A model generated the notes under the pieces. It was not told where the DNA came from and did not search any database. It saw nothing but the letters and a program-made list of their open reading frames with translations. A stretch of DNA of 64,000 nucleotides from Bacillus mesophilus (GTDB taxonomy: Bacteria > Bacillota > Bacilli > Bacillales > SA4): NCBI RefSeq assembly GCF_011008845.1, contig NZ_JAAIWM010000004.1, forward strand, positions 310,001 through 374,000, in the 5' to 3' direction. The translations under genes and the position numbers were made by a program. Every line of letters begins with the position of its first letter. Position 1 is the first letter of the stretch. Shown in pieces: positions 1 to 8,352 of the stretch.

Positions 1-17
1 ACTGCTGTCTTTTTCAA
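1..17 (-). CDS. 5' end of a gene cut by the window edge
   Basis: Only the first codons are inside the window, reading leftward from a TTG at 17-15 as M-K-K-T-A. A strong ribosome site (GGAGGT on the minus strand, 25-30) lies 7 bases before the TTG, which is why I call a start here. Met-Lys-Lys-Thr would suit a signal peptide, but five residues cannot identify a product. Confidence 0.45.
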
Positions 18-376
18 TTGAATTACCTCCTCGTATTAGAAAAGCTTTACTACGGCAACATCATAGCACGAGGTTTTTGTAATATTTTTGGTTGAATCTT
101 CCAATCTAGTAAAAACACAATTACTTCAACTGCCCTTTTTTAGGAAAAACTAGCATAATTATTAAACCCAATAATATTTTGATATTCGCTAAGTATGTTC
201 CATATAAATCCACTTCTGGTTTAATTTACAGTGGAATAGCTATTGACAGTACAACAGAACAGATTGAAATATGACAATTATTAATAAAATATGACATCAT
301 TAGCATTTTCTTTACTTCAGGTCTTTGGAAAAGCCAAGTGGATTGATTTTTATAACAATGCTGTGTTAAAGGACAA

Positions 377-532
377 TGTTGTTTTTTGCACTGTTGATTG
401 AAGTGGAAGGACGCGAGACTCCTGCGGGAGAGCGGGTCACGGGAGACCCCACAGGCGCGCTCTCCGCCGAGGAGGCTCACGGACTCGCCCGCGGAAAGCG
501 AGTGTCCTGTAACGAAAATCAACAACAAGGTT
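377..532 (+). repeat. GC-rich dispersed repeat, full-length copy
   Basis: A block of about 155 bases, far richer in G and C than its surroundings, with partly self-complementary ends (GGACGCG near 409, CGAGTGTCC near 500) and internal complementary pieces. An internally deleted copy of the same sequence lies at 58239-58311 in the opposite orientation. Similar GC-rich blocks occur in many Bacillaceae genomes; that is from memory and was not searched. Reading frames crossing the block on both strands look fortuitous. The rest of 18-577 holds no recognisable gene. Confidence 0.75.
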
Positions 533-547
533 TAACAGCTATAACAA

Positions 548-579
548 AAAAACAAAAAAAAAACGCTACAAGAGCGTTT
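548..579 (-). terminator. Terminator of the AI-2E family gene
   Basis: Seven-base stem AAACGCT/AGCGTTT (561-579) with a 5-base loop, followed on the minus strand by a long T tract. It overlaps the stop codon of the gene at 578-1603. Confidence 0.8.
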
Positions 580-1603
580 ATATCTTAAACTGAAACTTCA
601 AAATTCCTGCCTTTTTTAAAGTATCATAAATGATCACTACAACAGGACCGAGAATCAAACCAAGAAATCCCAACACCTGAAATCCTAGATACATACTGAT
701 TAAAGATGCTATTGGACTGATTCCCATATTTGTAGAGTATACTTTCGGCTCAATCACCCTTCTTACAACCGTGATTACTAAGAATAAAATAAGAAGACCG
801 ATCCCCGTATCCTGTTGATTTGTTATAAAGCAATATATTGCATAGGGTACTAAGACTGAACCAGTCCCTAACACTGGAAGAATATCAACGAAAACAATCA
901 CAATGGATAGGAGAACAGCATATTCCACGTCTAATAATAACAAGCCGGAATACGCCAAGATAAAGGTTAAAACACTGAACAATAATTGTGCCTTTAAAAA
1001 GCCTATACCCGCTCGATTTAGTTGGTGATACATCAGTAAAAACTTATCACGCGTCTCATCAGAGAAAAAGGATAAAACTTGTATTTTCAGCTTTCTTAAA
1101 TCCAAACTGAATAGAAAGAACGCGATCAAATAGACCAAAATTTCTATTAAAAGTTGTGGAATTGTTGTAATAAACACAAGAATGGATTGAGTAAGATTAG
1201 ACGTTGCATTTAAAATTGAATCTTCTAAAGAATGAAAGCTACCTTCAATAGACTCAATAACATCTCTTGGAACGGTGGCAGAAAAAACCTCCCACTGATT
1301 CATATATATGGTGAATAGCACATTTAGCTTAGCAAGTAAGAATGGTAGATTAGATGAGAAATATAAAAACTGCTCTATGAGCCTTGCAAGAACTAGATAA
1401 CCTAGAAATCCAGTCACTGAAAGAAATAAAATGAAAACGATGATGACCGAAAGCAGTCTTTTTAACTTCCAACGATTTTGTAAATGGAGAATTAACGGCT
1501 CAAAAATGATCGCAGTTAACAGTCCGAGTATGATGGGGATACTTTTTGGAAGTAAGTATATAGCTATAAAAAGAACTAAAAGTATGACCAGATATTTTTT
1601 CAT
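578..1603 (-). CDS. AI-2E family (YtvI/PerM-like) membrane protein
   Basis: A 341-residue polytopic membrane protein of the AI-2E/PerM exporter family. It has two N-terminal membrane segments, a central soluble or peripheral stretch (about residues 80-150), then several more membrane segments. The family signature is near residues 235-250 (DILPVLGTGSVLVP), followed by RRVIEPKVYS and a glycine-rich final hairpin. In spore formers the closest group is often YtvI, a sporulation membrane protein; other members move small molecules or ions, so the substrate is unknown. Start ATG has AGGAG 5 bases upstream. It appears monocistronic with its own terminator. Family assignment is firm, subfamily tentative. 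Confidence 0.85.
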   Translation of the reverse strand: MKKYLVILLVLFIAIYLLPKSIPIILGLLTAIIFEPLILHLQNRWKLKRLLSVIIVFILFLSVTGFLGYLVLARLIEQFLYFSSNLPFLLAKLNVLFTIYMNQWEVFSATVPRDVIESIEGSFHSLEDSILNATSNLTQSILVFITTIPQLLIEILVYLIAFFLFSLDLRKLKIQVLSFFSDETRDKFLLMYHQLNRAGIGFLKAQLLFSVLTFILAYSGLLLLDVEYAVLLSIVIVFVDILPVLGTGSVLVPYAIYCFITNQQDTGIGLLILFLVITVVRRVIEPKVYSTNMGISPIASLISMYLGFQVLGFLGLILGPVVVIIYDTLKKAGILKFQFKI

Positions 1604-1865
1604 GATTGCTCCTGCGCTTTCCCGTTTTTCTATATATTAAAGGTAACCTTTCCTAGTAGCGTTTTTCAAGCTAAATTATAATAATCTTGTATCTTTTTTG
1701 TGTCCTCGCTTAAACAATGAATCATTAGAAAAAATTCTAGCAACAAAAGCGTAGTAACCACGTGAAGCCCCGACAAAAGCTTAACCAATGTGACGATTAG
1801 ACAAGTAACAGTTATTGTCTGAGGTACACTTTCAGTCTGAGATAGAAATTAACCTTTTATACGCT

Positions 1866-1890
1866 AAAAAAACCCGCTTCAACGCGGATT
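1866..1890 (-). terminator. Terminator of the bshB2 cluster
   Basis: CCGC/GCGG stem (1874-1887) with a 6-base loop, followed by seven T on the minus strand, directly after the stop of the gene at 1892. Confidence 0.7.
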
Positions 1891-1891
1891 T

Positions 1892-2155
1892 TCATAGCTT
1901 TTCCATTTCCTCTATATATAACTCTATGATTTGAGTTTGGTCCTCTTCAGACAAATTGGATTGTGTGATACGTTTCACTGCCTGATAAAATTTCTTATGT
2001 GGGGTTGACCTGATTCTCGGGTGGGCAAGCTCATCCAATAGATCTGTCAAAATGATCCTTTTCATGAGTGAAAGAGAGTCTTGAAATTCATCAAATCTTC
2101 TGTTAGTCCATAGGGTCTTAAAGGACTCTAGTAGCTCATCATACGATTTACTCAT
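1892..2155 (-). CDS. Small protein at the end of the bshB2 cluster, unrecognised
   Basis: An 87-residue, helix-rich, charged soluble protein with no signal peptide or membrane segment. Its start overlaps the end of bshB2 by 8 bases, so the two are probably translationally coupled, and a terminator follows immediately. I do not recognise the family. Its position after yojF and bshB2 suggests co-expression with bacillithiol synthesis but says nothing about mechanism. No strong ribosome site precedes the ATG, consistent with coupling. Confidence 0.7.
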   Translation of the reverse strand: MSKSYDELLESFKTLWTNRRFDEFQDSLSLMKRIILTDLLDELAHPRIRSTPHKKFYQAVKRITQSNLSEEDQTQIIELYIEEMEKL

Positions 2156-2813
2156 GAAAATGATAAGTCCAGAAAACTTCTCTTGATAGCCAACGCTTTA
2201 AATCTTGATCTCCTGCCTCTAATTTCTCTTCCAACCCGTTCATCATCTGCGTGGTTTGACTTTTATGTGCTGCTAAAGCAGCAATTTTATTCTTTGTTAC
2301 ATCCTCTATATTAATAGAGATATCAGGTTCACCTAATTCTTCACGACAGTTTTTCGAAAAAGCCATAGCATACACAAGTGGTCTTTGTTCCTTTGGTAAT
2401 CTAGAAACAGCTAAGATGGTTGCGGCGCCGCAAGCATCATGATCTGGATGAACAGCATAACCTGGGTAATGTGTAATGACAAGAGATGGACGAAGCTCTT
2501 GAAGTAATTCATAAACCGTGTCTGCTACATCTTCTGTTTTTTCAAACTCTAAGGTTTTATCTCGATAACCTAATAGTCTCAGGTCTTGGATTCCCATTGC
2601 AACACATGCTTCTTCAAGCTCTTGTTTTCGAATGCTTGGAAGAGTTTCACGGTTTGCAAAAGGAGGAACTCCCATATTTCTTCCCATTTCCCCTAAAGTG
2701 GCACAAGCATAGGTTACGGGAATTCCCTTTTTCGTATTAAGGGAAATGGTTCCGGCAGCCCCGAAGGCTTCATCATCTGGATGAGGTAATACCACTAAAA
2801 TATGCTCTGTCAT
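2148..2813 (-). CDS. bshB2: Bacillithiol biosynthesis deacetylase BshB2
   Basis: LmbE/PIG-L family zinc hydrolase that removes the acetyl group from GlcNAc-malate in bacillithiol synthesis, and may also act on bacillithiol conjugates. Zinc ligands are visible: PHPDDE near the N terminus (residues 10-15) and HPDHDACG about 110 residues later. Start choice: the first in-frame codon is a GTG inside the ribosome site AAGGAGTG, so the ATG at 2813 (MTEHIL, 221 residues), 8 bases after AAGGAG, is preferred. It lies 12 bases after yojF, the arrangement of B. subtilis yojF-yojG. Cytoplasmic. Confidence 0.9.
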   Translation of the reverse strand: MTEHILVVLPHPDDEAFGAAGTISLNTKKGIPVTYACATLGEMGRNMGVPPFANRETLPSIRKQELEEACVAMGIQDLRLLGYRDKTLEFEKTEDVADTVYELLQELRPSLVITHYPGYAVHPDHDACGAATILAVSRLPKEQRPLVYAMAFSKNCREELGEPDISINIEDVTKNKIAALAAHKSQTTQMMNGLEEKLEAGDQDLKRWLSREVFWTYHFHE

Positions 2814-2825
2814 TATTTCCACTCC

Positions 2826-3170
2826 TTATTCGAATGATGTTAAACTTAATTGAAACGCTACTGCAAGCTTTCCATCTGCATCGTGACCAGCTACGAGTAA
2901 CCTACCAAGATCATCTATTTCCCAGTCTGTTAGACCCTCTGCGTAAACCCAGCCTAACTCCATCTTTAACCCAATTCTATACGGTCCTTCACCAGTTATC
3001 TTTCCATGCTCAAATTCAATTTTCCCATTCCGAATATAGGCACCAACAACCATTTTTTCATGAAGATGACTTGCATATGCACCATTGGTAGTTTCTAAAT
3101 GAAGAAAAACAGGTTGCATTTTAAATCGATCAATTGCTTCTTGAACTTGTTCTTTATTAATAGGTCCCAT
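2826..3170 (-). CDS. yojF: YojF family protein (DUF1806)
   Basis: A 114-residue protein of the YojF/DUF1806 family, always a neighbour of bshB2 in Bacillus. It is a compact beta-rich domain with no membrane segment; a tryptophan-rich stretch lies near residues 74-82. Biochemical role is not established; association with the bacillithiol deacetylase is from gene order. The upstream codon is GTG and the next is ATG; GGAGG 7 bases before the ATG at 3170 favours that start. First gene of the three-gene leftward cluster. Confidence 0.8.
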   Translation of the reverse strand: MGPINKEQVQEAIDRFKMQPVFLHLETTNGAYASHLHEKMVVGAYIRNGKIEFEHGKITGEGPYRIGLKMELGWVYAEGLTDWEIDDLGRLLVAGHDADGKLAVAFQLSLTSFE

Positions 3171-3250
3171 CACTTAGCCTCCATATTTTATGTATGTAAT
3201 TTCTCATTCAAGGAAACGATATTAGTAAATCTTAACAAAGGGTGAGAATA

Positions 3251-3505
3251 TTGGAATTACAGGAAAATATGATTTTCTCTATTACAGAAAAGTTTATCCC
3301 TAATTTTAGTAAAGCACAAACTTTACGCATTATCCAACTTAATGAAAAGACAGTAAAAATTGAAATGGACGAAGCTAAATCAAGAGGTGCTTTTCCGATT
3401 GAGCAATTTAAGGGTTTAGTCAGAGATGGATCATTAATTTTATCAGAAAGTAATTCTTTGTTGAGTGAAGTAGCCGTTGTTGCTTCTGAAGGAACAGCTT
3501 CTTAA
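3251..3505 (+). CDS. Small hypothetical protein
   Basis: An 84-residue soluble protein read from TTG 3251. The frame is open from GTG 3242, but AAAGGGTGAG (3237-3246) serves as a ribosome site for the TTG and would be destroyed by a start inside it. No motif, signal peptide or membrane helix is visible, and I do not recognise the family. It is divergent from yojF and convergent with the DUF2339 gene, sharing a bidirectional terminator. Confidence 0.6.
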   Translation: MELQENMIFSITEKFIPNFSKAQTLRIIQLNEKTVKIEMDEAKSRGAFPIEQFKGLVRDGSLILSESNSLLSEVAVVASEGTAS

Positions 3506-3540
3506 TTTATCCAGTAGTATATCTGTACATATCAGATTGC

Positions 3541-3571
3541 AAAAAAGGATACTACTCAGTATCCTTTTTTA
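3541..3571. terminator. Bidirectional terminator
   Basis: GGATACT/AGTATCC stem (3547-3564), 4-base loop, flanked by six A and six T, so it can act for both convergent genes. Confidence 0.85.
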
Positions 3572-5233
3572 TTTAGGTGTAGATTTATAAAAAATTCGGG
3601 AGCCTGCTACTCCAATTAAGCCAATTCCAATAAATAAGATGGCTCGAATAACGATAGAGATATATGCCAAATCGATTAGTATAAGTTTCGCAAGTGTTAC
3701 GAATAAAAGCACAAGCCCAAAAATCCTAAAAACTTTATCTCCTTTGGTTGCCCCAAACATAATCAACATTAATGCGTAAATGGCCCACGCAAAAGATACA
3801 GCCATGTATTGTAGATTCATGGACATGTCTGCGGTCAATGCCTGCATAGTAAACGTAATAAATAATAAAGTGAGAATCAATGTAGTGATTTTCGTCATCA
3901 TAATAAACTTGATCCTATCTTTAATAATTTCATGATTACGTAATAGTTTACTTATCAATATTACCGATCCAAGCAAAATCAGCCAGTTAATAAATTGTAT
4001 GGATGTGACATCCTCAAAAGGTGTTGAAAGGACCATGAAAAAGTTACATATATAGAGAACCATACCAATTGCCTGAGAAAGCTTGGACGAGGTGATGATT
4101 CCTAGATATAACGTGAACAACCCTTGTAATAGTAGTAAACCTGTAATATGATTCGCATCAAATCTAGTTAGAAACCATACAAATAGTGATATAGTTGATA
4201 TCGCTAGTGTAGCTGACACTCGAATTTTGTCTCTAGACCAAAAATAGACAGATAATATTGCATAGATAATAAATATGGTTAGGATTATAAGCTCGAACTG
4301 ACTGTTTGTGAAAGCCACTTTTAGCCACGAGATGGTTAAAATTGAACTTGTAAACAAGATCGCAATTTGACGATCTATAAACCAACTCTTCATAAAGAAG
4401 CCTATGAACAAAACTAGGTGTTGGATCAGAACAGCTAATCCAAATATCTTTAAATCATCCGGTCGAATCAGGAGACTTCCCGCCAAAAGTGTTACATGCA
4501 GTAACCCAAATGCTACAAGATACAGAATAGTGAACTTCTTTTTCAAAGCAAATAATAATAAAACAATATAGAATATGGTTTCAAACAAAACAAAATTGGC
4601 TACATTCTGGTCTTGATTCTCTAAAAGAAACGGGATCAAATACCCACCAATTCCAGTAAGGATAGCTAGAGGCTCTGACTCGTAATAGTGTGCTACAGAT
4701 ATACCTATTGAAACCCAAATAATATTAAGCATTAGGGCCGGAATCGATGGAATCAATCCATAAAGCACATGAGCTGCAAAGGTAACAATTAAAAGTAGTA
4801 CAATACTACCCCCTAGTAAGACCTGTCCTAACCCCTCTCGTTTCTTCTTAATCTGTTGTCTTCCTAAAACGAATAATAAGATAGCTGACAAGAATCCAAT
4901 AGCAACTTTAACAAGATCATTCAATAAGCCGTAATCAGAAGCTGCCTTAAATCCCCAAACGATACCCAATAATAAAACAAAGATAAATATTCTCGGAAGC
5001 CAAATCTGACCAATTTGTTTTTCCCAATCAACCTGTTCCTTCTTAGCATCTTTTCCTCTCGGCAGAGTGGGCCTTATTAGCTCTTGCTCCACTTTTTTGT
5101 TAGCTTGATCTAAATCAGCCTCTTCTAAGATGGTGTTATTTTTCAATTTGAGAATTTCCACTTTCAAGTCAGTTGCTTCTTTTTCTAATGCAACTAATCT
5201 TCTTTCAAGACTGGTGATTTGTTCTTTATTCAT
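3569..5233 (-). CDS. DUF2339 multi-pass membrane protein
   Basis: A 554-residue protein with an N-terminal coiled coil (about residues 3-35, heptads of Leu and Lys/Glu), a basic linker, then about fourteen hydrophobic segments from residue 80 to the end. The pattern WLPRIFIFVLLLGIVWG after the linker is typical of DUF2339. The function of the family is unknown; the coiled coil plus a membrane bundle suggests a scaffold or transport role, which is inference. Start ATG follows GAGGT by a normal distance. It is monocistronic. Confidence 0.75.
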   Translation of the reverse strand: MNKEQITSLERRLVALEKEATDLKVEILKLKNNTILEEADLDQANKKVEQELIRPTLPRGKDAKKEQVDWEKQIGQIWLPRIFIFVLLLGIVWGFKAASDYGLLNDLVKVAIGFLSAILLFVLGRQQIKKKREGLGQVLLGGSIVLLLIVTFAAHVLYGLIPSIPALMLNIIWVSIGISVAHYYESEPLAILTGIGGYLIPFLLENQDQNVANFVLFETIFYIVLLLFALKKKFTILYLVAFGLLHVTLLAGSLLIRPDDLKIFGLAVLIQHLVLFIGFFMKSWFIDRQIAILFTSSILTISWLKVAFTNSQFELIILTIFIIYAILSVYFWSRDKIRVSATLAISTISLFVWFLTRFDANHITGLLLLQGLFTLYLGIITSSKLSQAIGMVLYICNFFMVLSTPFEDVTSIQFINWLILLGSVILISKLLRNHEIIKDRIKFIMMTKITTLILTLLFITFTMQALTADMSMNLQYMAVSFAWAIYALMLIMFGATKGDKVFRIFGLVLLFVTLAKLILIDLAYISIVIRAILFIGIGLIGVAGSRIFYKSTPK

Positions 5234-5321
5234 GTCACTACCTCACTTCTATTCAAGCACGTAAATCGTTGCTTATAGATAATAGGTATTAACTTCTCTA
5301 CTCACATAAAGTTTTCCTTTT

Positions 5322-6131
5322 TTATCGCTGACAACCTAGACAATAAAAACATTTTCTTGATGATAGTTCAATCTTAACTATAGATTGACCACATCGATTA
5401 CAAACTTCACCTTCGCGATCATAAACAAAACAATGGTCGTTATACCCACCAGTTAGCTGATCAAGCTTATACAGAGGCATCTCCATATACCCACCTAGTT
5501 CTAAAGCTCTGTTTAGTACAAATTTAATACTAGTAAAAAGTGCTTCTAACTCTTCCTCACTTAACTCATTCCATTTTCTCGTTGGAAGTACTTGAGCATG
5601 ATAACAAATTTCATCTGAATAACAATTACCAATCCCAGCAATAAATTTTTGATCAACTAGGGCTAACTTCAATTTCCCTTTCTTCTTTCCGATAATTTCT
5701 TTAAAAGTTTCTAAAGTGAAAGAGGGATCTAGAGGTTCTGGACCTAATTCCTTAAAATCCTCTTCTACTTGTTCTTTTGTTAGCAAATGCAAGTAGCCCA
5801 GTCTAAGTCCAATAAAAAACAACTCACTGTTATGAAAGTCAAATATAACCTGTTTCGTACGCCTTGGTTGGTCCTGTTGGGATCCGAGATACATCGTTCC
5901 ACCAAGCATCAGGTGTAGAAGTAAATAAAATCCATTTTGCAGATGAAATAATAAGTGCTTCCCTCTTCTGTCAATGCTTACGATTGTTTGTCCGGTTACC
6001 TTTTCGTGAAACTCACTGATTGGAACGTTAATTGATTTATCTCGGTTAATTTTTATGTCTGTTATTGTTTTATCTTTAATTTGTTTACATAGTAATCTAC
6101 GGTAATTTTCCATTTCTGGTAGTTCTGGCAT
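5322..6131 (-). CDS. Fpg/Nei family DNA glycosylase
   Basis: Base-excision repair glycosylase/AP lyase of the formamidopyrimidine-DNA glycosylase family. The protein must begin MPELPE because Pro2 is the catalytic nucleophile and Glu3 the proton donor, so the start is ATG 6131 (269 residues) with AAAGGGTGATG upstream, not the 16-residue longer frame. Lys58 in RRGKH matches the conserved lysine. The H2TH region with DQKFIAGIGN lies near 160-170, and a C-terminal zinc finger uses Cys244, Cys247, Cys264 and Cys267. MPELPEMENYRR differs from the MPELPEVETVRR of housekeeping MutM, so this is probably a Bacillus paralogue rather than mutM itself. Confidence 0.85.
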   Translation of the reverse strand: MPELPEMENYRRLLCKQIKDKTITDIKINRDKSINVPISEFHEKVTGQTIVSIDRRGKHLLFHLQNGFYLLLHLMLGGTMYLGSQQDQPRRTKQVIFDFHNSELFFIGLRLGYLHLLTKEQVEEDFKELGPEPLDPSFTLETFKEIIGKKKGKLKLALVDQKFIAGIGNCYSDEICYHAQVLPTRKWNELSEEELEALFTSIKFVLNRALELGGYMEMPLYKLDQLTGGYNDHCFVYDREGEVCNRCGQSIVKIELSSRKCFYCLGCQR

Positions 6132-6287
6132 CTTCATCACCCTTTTTACTAGTAGCTTTTGTAACAAAACTAAATTCAAACCAAATAAAATCTAATTCAA
6201 GAACATAGCAAAAGGGTACAGTAATTTTTACCACCTATTTTATCTATAAAAATACAGAAAATATCATAGACAAAGGGGGGATTTAAG

Positions 6288-6416
6288 ATGGGAAAGAAGC
6301 ATCGTAATCGCGTTAATCAGCCAAAGAAAAATAATCATATACCACCAGAAGCAATCATTGCAGAGGAAAACGCTCACGGTAAGGAAAACTCTGCAAAAGA
6401 AAGAAAAAACACGTAA
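6288..6416 (+). CDS. 42-residue basic small protein
   Basis: A short frame with a very strong ribosome site (AAAGGGGGG, 6272-6280) before ATG 6288, followed by a perfect terminator. The product starts MGKKHRNR and is rich in Lys, Asn, Glu and Arg with no hydrophobic stretch, so it is probably soluble and largely disordered. It resembles in character the small hydrophilic proteins made during Bacillus sporulation, but I cannot assign a family. The ribosome site plus terminator is the main support. Confidence 0.65.
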   Translation: MGKKHRNRVNQPKKNNHIPPEAIIAEENAHGKENSAKERKNT

Positions 6417-6419
6417 AAA

Positions 6420-6462
6420 AATAAAACAAGAAAAAAGGATCCCTTTTTTCTTGTTTTATATA
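6420..6462 (+). terminator. Terminator of the 42-residue gene
   Basis: An 18-base perfect stem (6421-6459) around a 3-base loop, just after the stop codon of the small gene; the arms are A-rich and T-rich so it may also act leftward. Confidence 0.8.
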
Positions 6463-6488
6463 TGTATTCCATTCCATTTCCTTTCAAC

Positions 6489-6815
6489 CTACCTAACGTG
6501 AACCCTCCCGATTTTCTTCCATCCTTCAGGTTGAAGCCTATAGTAGGTCATCCCTTCTAGTCCTTCATCAAAGTACAAAATATCGCCTGTTCTGATATAA
6601 CGTGCTTCTGTATCCTTTGGCATCAATTCTTTTACATTAAATCTTCTAAACACCTCATACATTGCTTCATCATGACAAGCAGCATCGACATTTAATCGAT
6701 ATACAGAACGATATCCTTTCTTTTGCCCAATTCGTGGCGTTTGCAATAAGGTTATATCATAGCCTTGTGTTTCTATGGTTCTTCTTTTCGATGTAATTGT
6801 CAGTGGATGGCTCAT
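6489..6815 (-). CDS. yodL: YodL family protein
   Basis: A 108-residue protein resembling B. subtilis YodL: YDITLLQTPRIGQKKGYRSV near the N terminus, a central FRRFNV, and a C-terminal TGDILYFDEG...GWKKIGRVHVR pattern. In B. subtilis, overproduced YodL changes cell shape through MreB. The open frame extends six codons further, but GGGGTGAAGAA sits inside that extension, so ATG 6815 is the likely start. Recognition is from memory of the family, not a search. A mreB paralogue (mreBH) lies about 40 kb away in this window. Confidence 0.65.
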   Translation of the reverse strand: MSHPLTITSKRRTIETQGYDITLLQTPRIGQKKGYRSVYRLNVDAACHDEAMYEVFRRFNVKELMPKDTEARYIRTGDILYFDEGLEGMTYYRLQPEGWKKIGRVHVR

Positions 6816-6959
6816 TTCTTCACCCCGAGACATGCTTTTTTACTATCATATAAAAAAAGAACAGAAAATTTTGTCAAAATACGTCTCAAATAAACAAAAG
6901 TTTTGTCAAAAAGTAAAAAAGTGTTATAAATGTAAAAACACGTGCATAAAATATAATTT

Positions 6960-7003
6960 TTAAAAAACGAAAAGCGTGGATTCAGTATCCAGCTTTTCGT
7001 TTT
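6960..7003 (-). terminator. Terminator of the iadA operon
   Basis: Two-part hairpin, ACGAAAAGC/GCTTTTCGT outside and TGGAT/ATCCA inside, followed by a T tract on the minus strand, 86 bases after the iadA stop. Confidence 0.8.
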
Positions 7004-7088
7004 TATTTTCTTATTTTATACATGTACTTGAAATCGTTTTGAAGCATTAGACCAATAAATATAGCTTGAACAACACTCCCCAAATTTA

Positions 7089-8264
7089 CTAAACTTCGAA
7101 CGTTCCCTTTACAATGGCTTGCCCAGCCTTTACCATCGTCTTTCCCCTTGATAACACAGTATCAATTTCAAACGTTTCTTTATTTAGCAGAACAAGATCT
7201 GCATCTCTACCTTCTTCAATTCGGCCTTTTTGCTTTAGCTTTAAAATCTTAGCTGGATTTTCAGTAACCACTCGTAATGCATCTTCGATATTTACATTTT
7301 CCTCTAAAATCGCATCACGGACTTCTTTGTATAAAGTGTTCACTTTTCCTATTTTCAGTCCTACAAGTTCACCTTTGTCATCAAAGTCAGGAAGGCTTGC
7401 CTGTCCATCAGAAGTGAAGGTGATTTGATCAATCGGCACATTTTGTTCAAGCATCATTCGTAACCCTTTACTGCATTTCACTTCGCCCTCTTTGAGAAAC
7501 TTCGGTATCGAGCTTGTTGTAAAGTCTACATAGCCACCCTTTTTGGCAAATGCAATACCTGCTTCGAAAAGATACGGATTTCGATTAATATGTGTTGGAT
7601 GGAATACAGTAATTGGAAGTTCCGTTTTTTCTACAACCTCTTCGAGTAGAGTTAAAGTTTGTTTACCATCACCCAGATGTACATTCACAATTCCCGCTTT
7701 TCCAGATAACATTCCTCCTACTCTAGCAGCTGAAGCAATTTTTGCTATTTCGTCTACTGTCGGCTGCGAAGATCGATGATCAGAGATGGCCACTTCACCC
7801 ACGCCAATAATCTTATCAATTAGGATAAGGTCATCCTCAATTTGGCCCGTTAATGTTCGGATTGGCACTTGATACGACCCGGTATGAACAAAACATGTAA
7901 TCCCTTCTTCATCAAGTGCTCTTGCTTTCGCAATTATGTCTGGCATCGTCCTTGTCGTACCATCTGTACCAATAACACCAACTAGTGTCGTGACACCTGC
8001 TAATGTTGCATCTGTTAATTGAAGCTCTGGCGTTCTCGTTTTATAACTACCTTCCCCACCACCGCCTATAATATGAACGTGGGAATCGATAAAACCAGGA
8101 ACAACAAGCTTACCTGTTGCATCAATTACCTCTATATCGACAAAACTGTTAGATATATCAATAGAATCTTGAATAAATCCAATCTTTTCATCTACAATTA
8201 AGAGATCTTTTTTTCCAAGGCTATTCGGACTATATATTTCACCATTTTTAATGAGTTTTAACAT
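7089..8264 (-). CDS. iadA: Isoaspartyl dipeptidase (beta-aspartyl peptidase)
   Basis: Amidohydrolase-fold zinc peptidase that cleaves isoaspartyl dipeptides left by protein ageing. The family pattern is clear: PGFIDSHVHIIGGGGEG with metal ligands His62 and His64, SDHRSSQP, a histidine pair further on (VHLGDG, HPTHINRN) and TSDGQASLP with the catalytic aspartate. Near SDHR, where E. coli IadA has a carboxylated lysine, this protein has GVGEVAI, so a glutamate may bridge the metals. Start: GTG 8273 is too close to GGGAAG; ATG 8264 is 8 bases from it (391 residues). It follows the YfcC-type permease by 88 bases in one sigma-54-driven operon. Confidence 0.92.
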   Translation of the reverse strand: MLKLIKNGEIYSPNSLGKKDLLIVDEKIGFIQDSIDISNSFVDIEVIDATGKLVVPGFIDSHVHIIGGGGEGSYKTRTPELQLTDATLAGVTTLVGVIGTDGTTRTMPDIIAKARALDEEGITCFVHTGSYQVPIRTLTGQIEDDLILIDKIIGVGEVAISDHRSSQPTVDEIAKIASAARVGGMLSGKAGIVNVHLGDGKQTLTLLEEVVEKTELPITVFHPTHINRNPYLFEAGIAFAKKGGYVDFTTSSIPKFLKEGEVKCSKGLRMMLEQNVPIDQITFTSDGQASLPDFDDKGELVGLKIGKVNTLYKEVRDAILEENVNIEDALRVVTENPAKILKLKQKGRIEEGRDADLVLLNKETFEIDTVLSRGKTMVKAGQAIVKGTFEV

Positions 8265-8352
8265 TTTATGCACTTCCCATCCATATTGAATTTTTTCTAT
8301 AGTTTAAAAGGTAGGAAAAAAATTCCTACCTTCTCTCAATATCATTAGTACT

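Noticed and set aside
226..588. Open frames on both strands across the GC-rich repeat
   Set aside because: They exist because the GC-rich block lacks stop codons; no ribosome sites, and the plus frame runs into the terminator of the next gene.
1735..1860. Fragment GTGAAGCCCCGACAAAAGC resembling part of the 15.7 kb hairpin element family
   Set aside because: Similarity is short and no paired end or stems could be found; not enough to call a copy.
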